Assembly (NCBI GenBank): GCA_024180945.1
Contig: JAKSGN010000012.1
Location: forward strand, 1 to 64,000
DNA from: Macrophomina tecta
Lineage: Eukaryota; Ascomycota; Dothideomycetes; Botryosphaeriales; Botryosphaeriaceae
Direction: 5' to 3'
DNA length: 64,000 nt
In this document: positions 1 to 10,955 of the stretch, piece after piece
Layout: every line of letters begins with the position of its first letter
How positions within the stretch are numbered: position 1 is the stretch's first letter
The notes under the pieces: generated by a model
Seen by the model: the letters and a program-made list of their open reading frames with translations, nothing else
Database searches by the model: none
Told to the model about the DNA's origin: nothing
Translations under genes and position numbers: made by a program

Positions 1-304
1 GTAACAGTCTTGTCAACTGTTTTAGTCCGGAGAAAGAAACCGAAATTTGCGCACTTCAGTGGGATCTCGGGAATACAGTCCTTTCTGCTGTGCTCTGCTC
101 AACAGTGCTCACATCTTTCGACGGTGATATGCATCTTGTTGCTCGCTGCTGTCGTCCCTCACATTTGTCACTCTAAATAAGCCCGCTTTTGTCTCTTTAC
201 TTTGCGCTATATCAGGAAGCACATATGCCTCTTCACTTCCGACGCATACACTCATCTCGAACGTCGAAAAGCCGGCAGCATCCATTCTCGATAGCACGCA
301 TAAT

Positions 305-2900
305 CTAGTTGTGGACGCAAGGCACTTTTCTCAGAGCAACTCTCCCTTTGGAGTCGACGTTTGCCTGCTCATCCGTGATATTGATGAGGCTGCTATAGCG
401 CCTCACACGGTTGATTTCTTCCTGGCTGATACCAAACTCATCTCTAGGGATGCGTACGAGAGGATGCGTCGATGTTAGTATCGGAGGTGTAAACTTCGCC
501 TCTGTAAACCCTTCCGAAGCGTCTTTGACGCTGATTCTACTGCTGACTCCGGCTTCACCGGTCTCCTTCGGATCGGAGTATTCATCGTGCTGCTCCTGAA
601 AGGTCATAGGCAGATAAAAAACCAGCAGTCTAAAGGTCCTGCGCAATAAGTAGTGGAATGTGGCGGTGCAAATCCCAGTGATGAAAACAACGATCGCCTG
701 ACCAACACATGCGAGCTCTCCATCCGCGTCGGTTACGAGGAGCATTAGGATGACGATGCTACCCTGCGTAACGTAAAGGCCTATGAGGAGTTGCTCTAAA
801 GCGATGGTGTAGGAAAGAGCATCAGAGTCATCCGAGTGAGCCGGCGAATGCAAGATATTGTAGTGATATGTGATGAGGATGGTTATGAACGCAACAACTT
901 CGAACAGGAGAATTAACGGCGACACTACCGAGTATATGAAGCCTATCCAGCATCAGTATCACCAGATCCCGCCAAGTATGCCGTTTCAGTCTTGTTTTAC
1001 TAACCAATGCAGGCGAGGGCGGTGCAGATTGGATAGCTTGTGCTCCAATCCACTCGCACCGTCTTAGTGTCTCTTGCTATCATTTGCGTCGGAGTCTTGT
1101 CCAATAGAGGTCCGATGACCAGCTGTTTGAATCTGAGGGTCTGCAGGAGGGTGCTTCCGCTGTGGGAGAAGGCTTGCAGAAGCATGTAGCCAAGGAAGTA
1201 ATTGCCAGCTCGCGGCATTGATCTGACTAAAGCGTCTAGGATTGAAAGGACCCCGTCATGCACCAGACGCCTGGTCGAGACGAATCCTGCGGCCATAAGC
1301 ACGATGAGAAAGATCTGAATGAAGAGGAACCCAAAGTAATATCTCTGGACCGCCAGGTCGACAGCCGAGCGAGTAGGCAAGCCCTGTGCTAGCACGCAGA
1401 CACGCAGGACGGCTGAGAGGCATTGGATGAGGGAGGATAGTATGACAGGAGGTACCACGCCTTGTATGATGCTCAGCGACCAGTCTGGCAGGCTGCTAAG
1501 CCATTCAAGCCACGGGAAGGCGACTGCGAGGTATGTGATTTGCGAGATCAAGCTGGTGCACGCGACCGGAAAGGCGAAGAGCACGACTAGCGCGGACATG
1601 GCGAGCTTCGTCAACACGGAGCGGACCACACCTTGCCACCACTCGATGCTGATATTTTCCCAGAGGATGTCCTCCGGCGGAGCGTTCATGCACGTCGGTA
1701 TCATTCTCGTTGGCGAGTGATGGTTCAGCACCTGCGCAACCACATGCGCTGCACGCTGTTGAGAGAACTGCAAGAAGGCCGAACTGGAGCGCGGCGCCGC
1801 CTCGATGTTGCGGCGCTCCTCTTCAACCTGCTCCGCCAAGCGTACGTATTCGGACTGGTAGAACTCCACCTCTTCGACCTCCTCCCCAAGCAGCGGTAAG
1901 GATGGCGCCCACTCGCGAAGCGGACGCCGAATCCACCGCCGCTGGCTTTGCAGGGCCCGCTGCACAACATCCGCCTTAGCCGTCTCACTTTCCGCCGCCT
2001 CTCCACACACACGCAGGTCGCCCGCCGCGACTCGGCACGTCTTTCTGATCAGCTCCGTCTCCGCAGCCTCCAGCCTCTCCGCAACCTTTCTATGCTCTTG
2101 GATCTTGCCCGCCAGTCTGCGACAGTCGCGGTTGACCCATACGTTCTGCACGCCCCCTGGCAGCCAGCCAAAGACGCGCTCCAGGTTTCCCGGCGCCAAG
2201 TCTTCCTGCGAAATCGATGCTAGCAGCACTGTCCTTGAACAAGCACGTTCCGTGTGACGAGGCGATGTGAGCTGCTGCTGTCTGAAGCGCGCAAATTGCC
2301 CCATCTCGAGCCACACAAGTGCGCAGACGTACGCGGCCAGCAGGGCGACCAGCACGGCGTGCGCCCAGTACCGATGCGTGTTAGTAGGGCGGACGTTGGC
2401 CCAGCTGAGGCGGTCGAGGCCTTCTATCCCACCCGAAGTGTTTCGCCCATGGATGGTGTGGATAGGGAGGAGGATGGCGTTGGTGAGAAGTGCGAAGGGC
2501 GCGAAAATGCGAAGGTTGAGGAGGGCGTAGCGGAGGAAGAAGTATGCGTCTATCCCGTAGCGATTGACTACTTGGAAGTCCGGCGGCTTTATGGCGGAGT
2601 GCAGGAGGGAGCGGAGCTGGGAGAGGAATGAAGAAGTACGGCCATGTATGCTCGGGCGGGCGTAGCTGCACCATCGTGGTTCAGTGGCCAGGCTTGTTCG
2701 TTCATCAGGCGACAGTAGAGGACTTACGTAGGATTGGGAAGACGGGCTCTAAGCAGCAGGAAAAGGCTGATGTTGATGACAAAAGCGGAGGCTCCTGCGA
2801 GTAGAGACGCGGTGAAAGAGCCTAGTGAAAGACCTTGCTTTTCGCGGACTTTGCCCAAAGACGCGTCAATGGCACCGAGAGCAGAGGTAGCATCGGCCAT
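305..2900 (-). CDS. CSC1/OSCA-like (DUF221) stress-gated cation channel
   Basis: Three exons (2900-2728, 2665-1005, 942-305) join into an 823-residue protein; introns 2727-2666 and 1004-943 have GTAAGT/CAG and GTTAGT/TAG borders and keep the frame. The order is that of the fungal CSC1/TMEM63 family: an N-terminal membrane helix in exon 1 (about residues 28-50), two more helices, a charged cytosolic domain with a long helical insert, then PPEDILWENI, the usual entry to the C-terminal multi-helix block, followed by about seven hydrophobic segments. The hydrophilic tail ends near the DEFGISQEEINRVRR segment. Family members are plasma-membrane or vacuolar calcium-permeable channels gated by osmotic or mechanical stress; that role is inferred. 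The length fits the family and I see no frame damage. The start is the first ATG of exon 1, with a TATA-like ATTATATAG about 50 bases upstream. Confidence 0.9.
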
Positions 2901-3051
2901 TGTTCAAAGTTCGAATTGGGTTTTCGAGAGGCGATGCGACATGAGCTGCTATATAATTGTTTCCTACACTCCATCACTTTTCGGTAGTATGGAAGAATGA
3001 GCGGCGACTGTAAAATTAATTGACCACATCTACATACATCTGCGCATTAAT

Positions 3052-4128
3052 TCATGAATCAAGGTTCTCAGCCATCTCTCCCGCACCCGTTTCCATCGGC
3101 GCACTGTTAACTGCCATAAGTGGATAGCTCAGGTCATCGATAACACAATGGGCGGAGGGAGCGCTCGCAGCCCTAGAGCGCCTAATATCACGCTCCAGTG
3201 CCAGATTCAGGCACTCGATGCGATTGACCCACACCGAAATCTTATCTTCCAGCTTCAGAATCATCAATCCGAAGGTAGTGTTGAGGTCATTTATCGCCTT
3301 GGCGAACTCCGCATACTGTTCCCTGGGCATCGAAGCAAGATCCGGCTCCTGTGACTGGTCACAGTGCTCGATGGGGTTGCCAAAGCAGTCGAAGCAGCCG
3401 GTTAGCACCCTCGGCCTGTACGTTTGAGGCATTTGAAATGGGTTGGCGAAGGATTGGTGGTTGTGGATGTGATTAATCGAGGTCAGCGTGTAAGTGATGG
3501 TTCCATCGCCGTTTGTCATGTACGAGAACGTATACTGCGACGGGCAGTTCGTAGTCCAACGCTGCGCGCAGTGTACTCCCAGTACAAGATCGAAAAGCGT
3601 GAAGGGCAGTCCCTGGGCAAATCCGAACGACCAGAAGCGTTCCAGCATACTGTCCAGAGATTCGAAGCTTTCGCCCACTTGCGGCAGGGCGAGGTGTCCT
3701 TCGGCAAGCATCCGGACTGCTCTCTTCAGGTTTTCCCTGGTTTCCTCGTTCAAACGAGGGTCGGGTTGCCATAATTCCCCGGTAGGCGGTGGGCTCGGCT
3801 TCCACAGGCCGTGGACATACGGAAAGGAGAACCCGACCGTCCCCTGCTGAAGCCCTGTGTTCATTCTTGCCTTTATGAAAGGAAGTCCTGTCCTGGAGTG
3901 GTATATGAAACAGAATGAGAAGAATTCAATTGGAGCGTATATGTGCGACCACCCAGTCCAGACTCTCCATTTAAATACTTCTGCAGCCTCCAACAGTGCC
4001 AGACCAATTGTACTCCAGGACAGAAGCCACACTTTTAAGCCTTTGCCCTCATCTGGTCGCGCTTGTTCCCCTTTTGTGAAATTAATAAAAAGAGAAGGAG
4101 GGGGGGAAAAGGGTCCTAGGCGCATCAT
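3052..4128 (-). CDS. Hypothetical protein, 358 aa
   Basis: A single uninterrupted frame of 358 codons from an ATG-ATG pair to a stop, on the same strand as the upstream channel gene. I do not recognise a family. The first ~90 residues are less convincing and could be leader or intron; translation could instead begin at the internal Met of MNTGLQQGTV (near 3862). The central part is rich in aromatic residues and has several Cys, including GCFDCFGNPIEHC, which could bind metal or form disulphides. The C-terminal third is predicted helical (FAKAINDLNTTFGLMILKLE). No signal peptide or convincing membrane segment is seen. The length of open frame supports a real gene; the function is unknown. Confidence 0.55.
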   Translation of the reverse strand: MMRLGPFSPPPSLFINFTKGEQARPDEGKGLKVWLLSWSTIGLALLEAAEVFKWRVWTGWSHIYAPIEFFSFCFIYHSRTGLPFIKARMNTGLQQGTVGFSFPYVHGLWKPSPPPTGELWQPDPRLNEETRENLKRAVRMLAEGHLALPQVGESFESLDSMLERFWSFGFAQGLPFTLFDLVLGVHCAQRWTTNCPSQYTFSYMTNGDGTITYTLTSINHIHNHQSFANPFQMPQTYRPRVLTGCFDCFGNPIEHCDQSQEPDLASMPREQYAEFAKAINDLNTTFGLMILKLEDKISVWVNRIECLNLALERDIRRSRAASAPSAHCVIDDLSYPLMAVNSAPMETGAGEMAENLDS

Positions 4129-4189
4129 TCATCGGCCCTCTTTCTTCTCACGGCACGCATCCCATGTCGAGCACTGCTATGCAGACTAG

Positions 4190-5570
4190 CGGACAGCTTT
4201 GTCCGCCCTATCTGTCTTCATCGTACGTGTTGGTCTGGGTATCTTTGCTTCGCCGCTTCCTGCACGGCCCTACCCCCTTTTCGATTCTTTTTGCCGATAT
4301 CACGCCCGCCACCCCAGCCCGAGTGCGTCTAGTCAAACCCAGTTCCGACGGTCAGAATCCTTGGCTTCAACGTGGGCCCCGAGAATACCTACACACCAAG
4401 CCTGATAGACTTGATTGCCAGGCCATCACCGGTTCCCGCAATGCCTCGCACTCTGCTTATGTTCTTCGCTGTCGCTGCTATGCATTTCATTATTGCTCAC
4501 GTCAGCGGCTCGACAAGACCCGTGTGTCAGCTTTTGGTTATCCATATGATGTGAACGGACGCAGAGTGCCCAGGTGCACGGACATACCCGCGTGAACTTG
4601 AGACTCTGGGCATCTTTGAAGCGCCGCTTCGTTAGATGGCCGGCGTTTGTTACGATCAACAAAGCGTTGCTTTAGCAGTAGCAAAAGTGGCCTGCAAAGA
4701 AAGGTGGGGCATTACTTTGCGGTCCGCCGGATACTGGGCGGAAGGCATCGGGTGAACGCAGATGGGGGCGGGCACGGACTGCTTTTTGAGACAGGCGTCT
4801 CCAATACCTTGAAGGCGCATTGCGTCAAGCATGTCATGAGCCTTTCTCCCTTAGCAAATCGCATCCTACCCATCTATACGGATACACCTTCATGCCGTGC
4901 ACATCTGAGACCTCTAGCACCCCCGTTGTCGGTAAGAATCAGTAAATCAGTGGTTGCGGGCTGCTCTACAATCACAGTGTCGAAATGACGCAAACTTTCA
5001 TGACGCTTCCGCCGCAATCTCGCTTGAATACGGGAAGAGGGAAGGATCCCCGCCACTGGATTCCCCGCCCGGGCCCAACATCAGTCAAACACCTGGTTCC
5101 AATTACTTAGCGAAGCTTACCCCGATACCGTAGAAACCCGAGTCATATCCATTCCTTCTTTTTTTCTTTTTTTTTTTCTCGCTCTATTAATGATGGTGAT
5201 AATGGTGGTAAATTCATAGACCGTCCCAGCTGACGAAGGCAGCTATGCAGCATACGGCCGGCTCCTCTGCGTCCGCTAGACCCAATTGAGCCTAAGCGAG
5301 GCGGCGGATTCCGGCCTGCTGTCTATCTATTCTACATACCTCCACAGACACGTCCTCTTGGCGCTACAGTCTTCTCGCAGTGCGAGCAGCCTCCGCAGAC
5401 TATTCCGTCTTCCTCCTGTGTCAAGCTTCATGCTGTGAGCGTGATGTCGCTCCCAATTACCCGAAGAGCTTGGTCGCCACAGTCCACGCTCGCAGTCGCA
5501 TTCGCCAGAGGTCACGTCCGGCACTTGTGTTAGGTGGAGGAAGTATCTTAGCCCGATCCCGCCTGCTCTC
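4190..5570. other. Intergenic stretch, no gene recognised
   Basis: Several short overlapping frames occur on both strands but none has a recognisable domain or a convincing exon chain. A 38-codon frame starting near 4440 begins like a signal peptide (MPRTLLMFFAVAAMHFIIAH) but stops quickly. A T-rich run lies at about 5157-5180. Confidence 0.5.
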
Positions 5571-5628
5571 ATCTGCACCATCGGTCTATTAATTCATCAT
5601 CATCATCATCATCATCATCTGCACCATC
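5571..5628 (+). repeat. CAT microsatellite between 12-bp direct repeats (possible minimal LINE-tail insertion)
   Basis: ATCTGCACCATC occurs at 5571-5582 and again at 5617-5628. The 34 bases between them are a short unique stub followed by (CAT)n. The Tad-like LINE copies elsewhere in the window (32.6, 34.5 and 37.2 kb) end in ...GTATGAAT(CAT)n, so this looks like an extreme 5'-truncated insertion with its target duplication. Simple slippage is the alternative. Confidence 0.45.
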
Positions 5629-5821
5629 AGCGAGCTGGCTGCCGAGAGCAGCCACGTGGTGTGTGGCCGTTTTCCCGTGCTTGCTAGTCCTGTTTGGGAA
5701 GAGTGGGTCTTGACGTGACCTGGGGTATCCCATCGCGATAGCGTAAGTAGCCGTGCCTAAGACTCCACCAATGTCGCCGCGAAATCCTCCTGAACGCGTT
5801 CACGTCACCTCGGTTGGTACC

Positions 5822-6785
5822 ATCCATCAGAGGAACGTCTCTGACGGGTGGCCGAGTGCAGAGGTGGTGGATGGCAGCCTGCAACACGCCATTGCAGGCT
5901 GTTGGGATGCAACTCGACGCGATGAATATTCTTCATCGACGCGCCGACCGCGACTACAGCCGCGCTGCCTACTGCCTCCACTTAGCCAGCGCAACTCTCT
6001 ATGCAGGGAAACTATATCGTGAGAATCTGGATTTCGAAAACCACCCGACGCACGCCTACCTGGCTCGCAGCTAGGCCCGACGCTGGCCCTATCTAGCCAG
6101 CCGGCCGATGTCGACCCGGTCCGATGTCGACGTGTCCTAACCGTACGATAGAACACCCTTAGGCTTGCACCGGCTCTGAGATTATGAGTGTGTCGCGACG
6201 CCGTAGGGGAACCTCGTTTCTGAGAAGTTGTCAAGGCTAATGTGTTATAGACCCTCGGTGCGCAACCTATTAAGTCCTCGGAGGCACTCCGACCGCGAAG
6301 ACCTTGTTAAGGCCCGACCTCGAGAACTCGTTAAGGCCTCTCCGAGAGAGCCGACCCGGTGCGCACACCGGACGGTCTTAACAGGCGCGGTGCTCGCAAC
6401 CCGGCAAGATACGACCGGTCGGCTCGAGGAGATGAAATACACGGGCAAGCTCTAGGAGCGGGAAAATAGGCTAGCCTCAACAGCCCTTAACGGACCTGTC
6501 AAGTAGGCGTTAAGGCGATTCGTCAGAGGATCTTGATAGGCGTAGTGCATGCAAACCACGACCATAACACAGGCCAGCGGTAAGTAGAGGCTATTAAGGA
6601 CTTGCAAGCCAGCAGTATAGAGACCCAACTTTAGTAGACGGGACAAGAGGGATATAAGCTTAACTAGTAGGAGCGGATAGAGCAGGTCGCCCGGCGTGGG
6701 ATCTGGCCCCTTACCCCTTCTATAAGGCACGGTCGGCCTGTTATGGGGAGATCCTTACAGGCCACGCGAAGCGGAGACCGCTAAA
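5822..6785 (-). repeat. Unidentified interspersed repeat E, copy 1
   Basis: This GC-rich block matches 28010-28935 (opposite strand) and 28975-29885 (same strand) at nucleotide level over roughly 0.95 kb with many transitions. Shared landmarks are the end motif TCTCC-GC-TTCG-GT-GCCTGTA-GGATCTCC, the segment encoding GPDPTPGDLL, and the far end near GTGCAGAGGTGGTGGATGG. No transposase, reverse transcriptase or terminal repeat is visible, so the class is unknown. An LTR-A element lies directly beside it at 6833. Confidence 0.7.
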
Positions 6786-6832
6786 AGAATAACAAAACTC
6801 CAGACTGAGAGATAAGTAATGAACGAGCCGAG

Positions 6833-6985
6833 TTTTACGACCGTCTAAAAGTATTTAGTCTCAGTAGGTACTAGAAGACTGCGCCAACCTTCCGTCACCT
6901 GCGAGTCGGCAAAAGGTATAGCAATGATCAACCTGTTACTGATCGTGCCCCCAACAGCTCTATATACAGAAACATAATCGTAACA
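6833..6985 (-). mobile_element. LTR-A short solo-LTR/TRIM-like element (153 bp)
   Basis: Runs from TTTTACGACC to ATCGTAACA. In reverse complement it aligns with the 7555, 10704 and 15721 copies (shared internal strings such as GGCAAAAGGTATAGCAATGATCA). The flanks are CCGAG and GCGAG, a 4-of-5 match, consistent with a decayed 5-bp target-site duplication. Confidence 0.7.
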
Positions 6986-7554
6986 GCGAGATTCGTGGCC
7001 ATGTAACTGGCTTCACTTGACTAGCATTAGTAAGTACACTGCCATAAGCTAGGGGCTTGCATGTACAACAAGAATCTGCACAAACACGCTCTCAGTGTCT
7101 CGACCAATCGAAATGACAGTAGATACCCTAACATTCGTAACGAGCCTACGTACACCTATTGTACTAGCCGTTCTTGCTGCAGGATTTCTAGAGTATCGGC
7201 CAAATGCGCAGTCAGAGCAGTGCCAGACAGTGTTGGTTTTCAGCCAAGTGCTACTCGACAATAAGCTAATCTATAGCCAAAAAAAAAAAAAAAACTCTTG
7301 TAATTATTAGCCAGCTTGCTGACCAGACCCAACAACTCTATATGTTGAAGTGCGTTTTTAACAAGTGCTTACTTACGGTTCGAAGTGTTTGGCCCAAGTT
7401 TAGATGTAGGCCGTGTAGTGAAGAGGAATGACTACGACGGAAAGCCCAAAAACGACTGCTGCAATTCGGGGTGAACAGTGATAGATTGAATGACTGCTGG
7501 CTATCTAAAGATGCTGGGAGGAGAGGCTATATATACTTGAGGTTATTCCCTAAT

Positions 7555-7720
7555 TGTTACGGAACACGCCTCTATATATAGAATTGTTGGGGCTAACCAG
7601 CACCAGGCTAGTTATTGCTGTACCTTTTGTCGACTGACTGGCTACTCGCGGTCGGCAGGAGGTTGGCCGAATGGCTTTGCAGCAACGACTGAAACCCAAC
7701 ACGGTCGCCGCGCTGTCACA
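7555..7720 (+). mobile_element. LTR-A short solo-LTR/TRIM-like element (166 bp), TSD CTAAT
   Basis: Begins TGTTACGGAACACGCC and ends CGCGCTGTCACA. It is flanked on both sides by a perfect 5-bp repeat CTAAT (7550-7554 and 7721-7725). TG...CA ends with a 5-bp duplication are the hallmark of LTR integration. About 90% identical to the 15721 copy. No coding capacity. Confidence 0.85.
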
Positions 7721-8009
7721 CTAATCAGGTGTTCCTAACGTGATTTATGTGTGGAGTTCGTCACCTTGTGAATCACAACAATCATCTCCGAGTCGACATC
7801 AAGCTACTAGTCGATAACTATGCATTCAGTGCGTCTTAACGTGCTTCCTTGGACGATTTTCTGGCCACGACCGAGAGCCAATCATGCCTGAGGGGGCAGG
7901 GGAGTGCGTACATGATCTCAGCCGCTTCGCCATGGCGATTTCTAAGAGTCCACCCTAATATTCCCTAAGTCCGATGGTGCCTGCTGGTCCAGAGCGTGCT
8001 GTTCAAAAG

Positions 8010-8456
8010 CTATTTCTTCGAGGAAGGCATGCATAAGAAGACACTGCCTCCTATTAAATAACCGGTCCCCACCCACCTTTCGTCATCTAACGGACAGGGT
8101 TGTGGAGGCTCAGTCAACGTGTTGTTGCCACCGAGCTTGCATGAATCGTAGACGGCAGCTACGATGGCTTTCATCCCAAGCTTGTTGACTGTGTATCCAG
8201 CTGGGGCATTGAGACAGAAGGATGAGCTCCCGCTGTTGGCCGATGCATTCCAGCAGGTGTTCTCGACTTCGGGACGGGCGACGTAGCTATCTTTGTAGTC
8301 TCTCGGAATGGTTCGCCATAAACCTTGGAAGGAAGCATAGTCCTCGACGAACCGATCCCCAGAGCAAAAAACTCTCGAGACGCCTATCGTATGTATTTGA
8401 GCCGTGATGCCTTGAGCGAGAGTAGCGACTGCGGTCGTAACGTAGAGGAGGTTCAT
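8010..8456 (-). CDS. Small secreted cysteine-containing protein (effector candidate), 148 aa
   Basis: The protein starts with a typical signal peptide (MNLLYVTTAVATLAQGITAQ, likely cleaved after the Ala-Gln near residue 20). The mature part of about 128 residues has six cysteines, in the contexts VFCSG, NTCWN, SFCLN, DSCKL, QPCPL and FLCMP, an even number that could form three disulphides. There are Asn glycosylation sequons (WNAS, NNTL). I see no known fold. A TATA-like sequence (TTATAATG on the minus strand near 8517-8525) sits about 65 bases upstream of the ATG. An out-of-frame upstream ATG (ATGAAAAATG) overlaps the start and could modulate initiation. Genes on both sides are separated by LTR-A debris. 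Secretion is well supported; an effector role is inference. Confidence 0.75.
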   Translation of the reverse strand: MNLLYVTTAVATLAQGITAQIHTIGVSRVFCSGDRFVEDYASFQGLWRTIPRDYKDSYVARPEVENTCWNASANSGSSSFCLNAPAGYTVNKLGMKAIVAAVYDSCKLGGNNTLTEPPQPCPLDDERWVGTGYLIGGSVFLCMPSSKK

Positions 8457-8659
8457 TTTTCATAAGGTCAACGGATGAATAGTCTCAGCCAGGTTCCCGG
8501 CGCCGGACTCAGAGTCTCATTATAAAGTGGGTGCCACGGTTGAGGAAGAAAGTTTTTATCGAGGTCAGAAAAGTGCAAGGGCACAAAACAGCGAAAGTCG
8601 ATGCAAGTGTACTCATTTTCCAAAAACGTCGCCGTTGAGGACGGGCTTCTCGTCCTCAT

Positions 8660-9598
8660 AGTGGACTCAAGCCCACCTCGTCTGCCCGAAACGATAGCAA
8701 AGCTGGAAGCGAAATTGGGGGTTCAGTGAGTAGGCTTCTAGGTATCATATGACCCCACGGACCGCACTACGTCACTGCCGTCATAGGAACCCGTCTGTCA
8801 CCGCCGCAGTGAAGAGGCCCCCAACGAGCACTGCTCATGTTCAGTGCGTGAATTTTTTAGGTGGGCCAAGCGTCCGTGCAATACTGTGGTTGGGGGTTAT
8901 CCTTTGTTAGCGCGATTTCGGCGCAAATCCTCGTATTTGCCTGATGGAAGCTTCTGGTTGGCTGAAATGGCCTTGCTCTAACCGTTTTCTCCATTGTCAT
9001 CTGATCGGCGCTAACAAGAGGAATCCCTCGGACCACAAAAATTTAACTTGCAGGGACCACTCATACTAGGCGGCGCACGGACACAAACGAGTACCCTTTA
9101 GCAACGATTCAGGTCTACCCACAGCGAAAGTCAACAACGAAGGACACTACCGCTCTATCTCGCACTCATTTTCGATAAACAACATAGAGATATAGCCGTT
9201 CACCGACCAAATATATTAGATCACTTGAATTCTACGCGTTCTGAACCGCAATGATCTCGAAGAGCCGACTCGACCACCAACAGCAGACTATGGAAAGGCT
9301 TGGGCAACGGGTCGTGAGCGCGTGTGCCAGATTTTCCATTCCATACGTACCTAAGGTGTGCGTCACTACTATCGTATCAAGGCAGAACCGTGGTGGTATT
9401 CCGGGAATACGTGCACCCGAAGATCCACGATGAGCTTATTCACATGCCTTTCAAGGTGACCGTGCTGTTGTTCATGTGCAAGTACGCATTAACGATGATA
9501 TCCCAGATTCACTAATGAATCTGTATCCAAGTCTATATTTTTCGGCATTCGAGCTTTCCTTTCTCGCTCTGAACCCCTCACCACACAACACATACAAC
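8660..9598. other. Intergenic stretch, no gene recognised
   Basis: Between the secreted-protein gene and the SANT-like gene I find only short frames without domains. Nothing repetitive was matched elsewhere in the window. Confidence 0.5.
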
Positions 9599-10174
9599 AT
9601 GTCCGACAGTCCTCGCGCCGCTGATAAGAACAAGCACTCCTGCGGCTCCCTCAACTGGCTAAACATTTCCCAAAAGCGGACATATGCGAGGTGGACTGAC
9701 GAGCAGATAGAAAGGCTCTGCAGCCTCCGGTCATGCTACGTGGACTCGACATGGGACAAGGTTGCTTCTGTATACAACACGCCAGGTGTTCCGTACAGGA
9801 CAGCTAAGGCGCTGTCTAACAAGTATAGAAGGGTGTCAGGTAAGACAATGCGCGCTTACTCAAATCCCAGCGATCGATTTATTCACTCGATAGCGATGGC
9901 GAGTATGAAAGCGCCAGTGGCTGGGGAAGCGTCAGTAAATGGCAAGGGAATGTTGCGATCGGGGAACGAAACGCAGCAATTCTCATGGCCCCATATAAAC
10001 AATGTCGACTCTCCACAGGACGCTTCTGGGGACGAGATGATCTTTTCAGGTAGTGAGGACGCCGTGCGTGCGGATCTACCGAGACATGAGATCTCTGATG
10101 CTGTTATCACCTGCTGTCCAATCACGCCGGAAGAAAGACATGATCTCGTGTCTGAGGTAAAGTCTCTTCTCTGA
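9599..10174 (+). CDS. SANT/Myb-like DNA-binding protein, 191 aa
   Basis: The ATG of MSDSPRAADK follows an A/C-rich leader (CACATACAAC) and gives 191 residues; upstream in-frame codons look like leader. Residues about 30-80 read as a SANT/Myb-like helix-turn-helix: RWTDEQIERLCSLR, then TWDKVASVYN, then RTAKALSNKYRRV, with aromatic residues at the spacing expected of the three helices. The rest is polar and low-complexity with an acidic patch (SGDEMIFSGSEDAV). Such proteins usually bind DNA or chromatin, so a nuclear role is likely but no target can be named. No intron is needed. Confidence 0.65.
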   Translation: MSDSPRAADKNKHSCGSLNWLNISQKRTYARWTDEQIERLCSLRSCYVDSTWDKVASVYNTPGVPYRTAKALSNKYRRVSGKTMRAYSNPSDRFIHSIAMASMKAPVAGEASVNGKGMLRSGNETQQFSWPHINNVDSPQDASGDEMIFSGSEDAVRADLPRHEISDAVITCCPITPEERHDLVSEVKSLL

Positions 10175-10309
10175 CCGGTCTCAACAATACGCTGACACCG
10201 ATTGAGTCATCAAAGTGTTATTCCGCGGAATGCAGCTGGATGGGAAATAGCCAACTTGAGCAATCGTTGCCTCGCTACTTCTCTGTTCCGAGCACGCCCC
10301 CGCACATAG

Positions 10310-10479
10310 GATCGTTGGGCCTGATCAGCCAGCAGGCTGATCATCTGCTGGCTAATCAACTGCTGGCTGATCAGTCCGGTACTTTTTGTCGAGTGTTTTG
10401 CAACTCCCAGCCGGTAGAGGTGTTGCCGGATGGCTTCGCAGAACCGACTGAAATCCAACACGGTCGGCCCGCTGGAACA
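10310..10479 (+). repeat. LTR-A remnant
   Basis: The segment ending GACTGAAATCCAACACGG then TCGGCCCGCTGGAACA aligns with the 3' half of the LTR-A copies at 7555 and 15721. The 5' half is rearranged, with an internal inverted/direct repeat of GCTGGCTGATCA. No target duplication is visible. Confidence 0.55.
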
Positions 10480-10703
10480 TTAACCTGCCGTTGGGGGCAC
10501 ACCAGCAACATAACCAGCCATGCCTTTCTTGAGAACCTGGACATTTCAGAAGAACGCCTTAATCCCGAGCACGTACAGTCCTGGTGGCGGGATAGTCCAC
10601 AAGATGAATGCGTTCTACCTTGGTCTACGCACGCGATGGATTGGGGGGCTTGATTTGCATTCAAACACGGCGAATTCCCGGTCGTAGAGAGGAAGCCACA
10701 CTC

Positions 10704-10869
10704 TGTTACGAGACTCCCTGAGTATAGAGTTGTTGGAGCACGATCAACCGTAGGCTGCTCCATGCTGTACCTTTATCGACTGACTGGCAACTGGCAGTTG
10801 ACGGGACGTTGGTCGTCAATAGTCTTATAACACCGGCTGAAAACCAGCACGGTCGGCGTCGCTATAACA
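10704..10869 (+). mobile_element. LTR-A short solo-LTR/TRIM-like element (166 bp), TSD CACTC
   Basis: Begins TGTTACGAGACTCC and ends CGCTATAACA. A perfect 5-bp duplication CACTC flanks it (10699-10703 and 10870-10874). Diverged from but alignable with the 7555 copy along its length. It lies about 85 bases downstream of the receptor gene's stop codon. Confidence 0.8.
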
Positions 10870-10955
10870 CACTCGACATAGTAGTCCGCAGAGATAACCA
10901 AGAGGAGAGATATACTTTTGCTTTCACCTGATTGCTTCCATCTATGAACCGTGAC

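Noticed and set aside
4440..4556. Possible tiny secreted peptide (MPRTLLMFFAVAAMHF start)
   Set aside because: Only about 38 codons, no plausible second exon found, and the post-signal part is too short.
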